Shown here one piece after another: positions 63,725-64,000 of a stretch of DNA of 64,000 bases. Within the stretch, counting starts at the first letter, position 1. Each line of letters starts with the position of its first letter. A program made the position numbers and the translations under genes. Under the pieces are notes generated by a model. That model was given only the letters and a program-made list of their open reading frames with translations, made no database searches and had not been told where the DNA came from. The DNA is from Comamonas testosteroni. GTDB taxonomy: Bacteria; Pseudomonadota; Gammaproteobacteria; Burkholderiales; Burkholderiaceae_C. The stretch covers positions 3,844,001 through 3,908,000 of the forward strand of contig NZ_CP043568.1 in assembly GCF_014076415.1 (NCBI RefSeq), read 5' to 3'.

Positions 63725-64000
63725 GCTCGCCCTCCTACTCCACCAATCCGCCCCTGCTTCAGGGCCTCTATCACCTGATCCTTGGCTCCATCGGCAACAA
63801 TTCTGCCGCCATCAATCACGATCAGCCGGTCAACCAAGGTCAACAGGGCCGTGCGATGCGTGACCAGCAAAATGGTCTTGCCCTGGGAAGCCTCTTCCAG
63901 GCGACGCTTGAGTTGTGCTTCGCTCTGGTTGTCCAGATTGCTGCTGGGCTCGTCCAGCAGCAATATGGCCGGGTCGTTGATCAGGGCACGAGCGACAGCG
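63721..64000 (-). CDS. lapB: Type I secretion ABC transporter, C-terminal part (LapB-like)
   Basis: About 92 codons of the ATPase end are visible, and the gene continues beyond the window. The reading frame shows ARALINDPAILLLDEPSSNL (Walker B and D-loop) and the H-loop TILLVTHRTAL, then VDRLIVIDGGRIVADG, typical of the C-terminus of RTX-exporter ABC proteins. Coupling to the HlyD-type gene and the adhesin downstream identifies it as the LapB-like inner-membrane ATPase. A LapE-like outer-membrane gene may lie further on, outside the window. Confidence 0.9.
   Translation of the reverse strand, partial: AVARALINDPAILLLDEPSSNLDNQSEAQLKRRLEEASQGKTILLVTHRTALLTLVDRLIVIDGGRIVADGAKDQVIEALKQGRIGGVGGRA

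Overview
The window looks like a stretch of chromosome from a betaproteobacterium of the Comamonadaceae (Comamonas/Delftia-like; genus inferred from gene style and the infA neighbourhood, not tested). It has two halves. Positions 1 to about 28,956 are an accessory island. From about 28,957 to the end is ordinary-looking chromosome that includes a very large biofilm adhesin locus.

The island begins with a tetR-tetA class C tetracycline-resistance module, a scrap of a plasmid resolvase (resD-like) and one complete IS26 whose flanks do not match. IS26 has cut into a PrtN-like regulator gene. Next come plasmid/ICE-type maintenance genes (H-NS-like protein, ParB-like protein), a 5'-truncated coiled-coil ATPase and a tyrosine recombinase. 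These are followed by a gene of unknown function, a conserved small ICE protein and a papain-like cysteine peptidase. A divergently oriented XRE regulator then faces a lipoprotein and three exported hydrolases, with a perfect inverted repeat between them. After a HigB/HigA-like toxin-antitoxin pair lies an AT-rich plasmid/phage-like replication module (gene II/X-type initiator, RepA-like ATPase, small HTH protein). A type I restriction-modification operon (hsdM-hsdS-small ORF-fic-hsdR-metallopeptidase) carries a Fic gene inside it. The island stops at a 45-nt copy of a tRNA 3' end with its terminator, which reads as one end of a tRNA-Thr(CGU) integration site.

The chromosomal half starts with a promoter and long leader, a small conserved ORF and infA. 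It continues with a membrane-bound diguanylate cyclase, a small exported protein, a LysR regulator and a divergent SBF-family transporter. The rest is a Lap-type adhesin system on the minus strand: a LapD-like c-di-GMP receptor, a LapG-like periplasmic cysteine protease, a 7,743-residue RTX adhesin, a LuxR-type regulator, a HlyD-type adaptor (LapC-like) and the C-terminus of the type I secretion ABC transporter (LapB-like), which runs off the window. By analogy with Pseudomonas, high c-di-GMP would let LapD sequester LapG so that the adhesin stays on the surface; low c-di-GMP would free LapG to cut it at the dialanine at residues 111-112. The neighbouring diguanylate cyclase could supply the signal.

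The most striking element is the adhesin's central array: 41 consecutive 136-residue Calx-beta-like repeats, identical in translation and apparently identical in DNA, filling about 17 kb.
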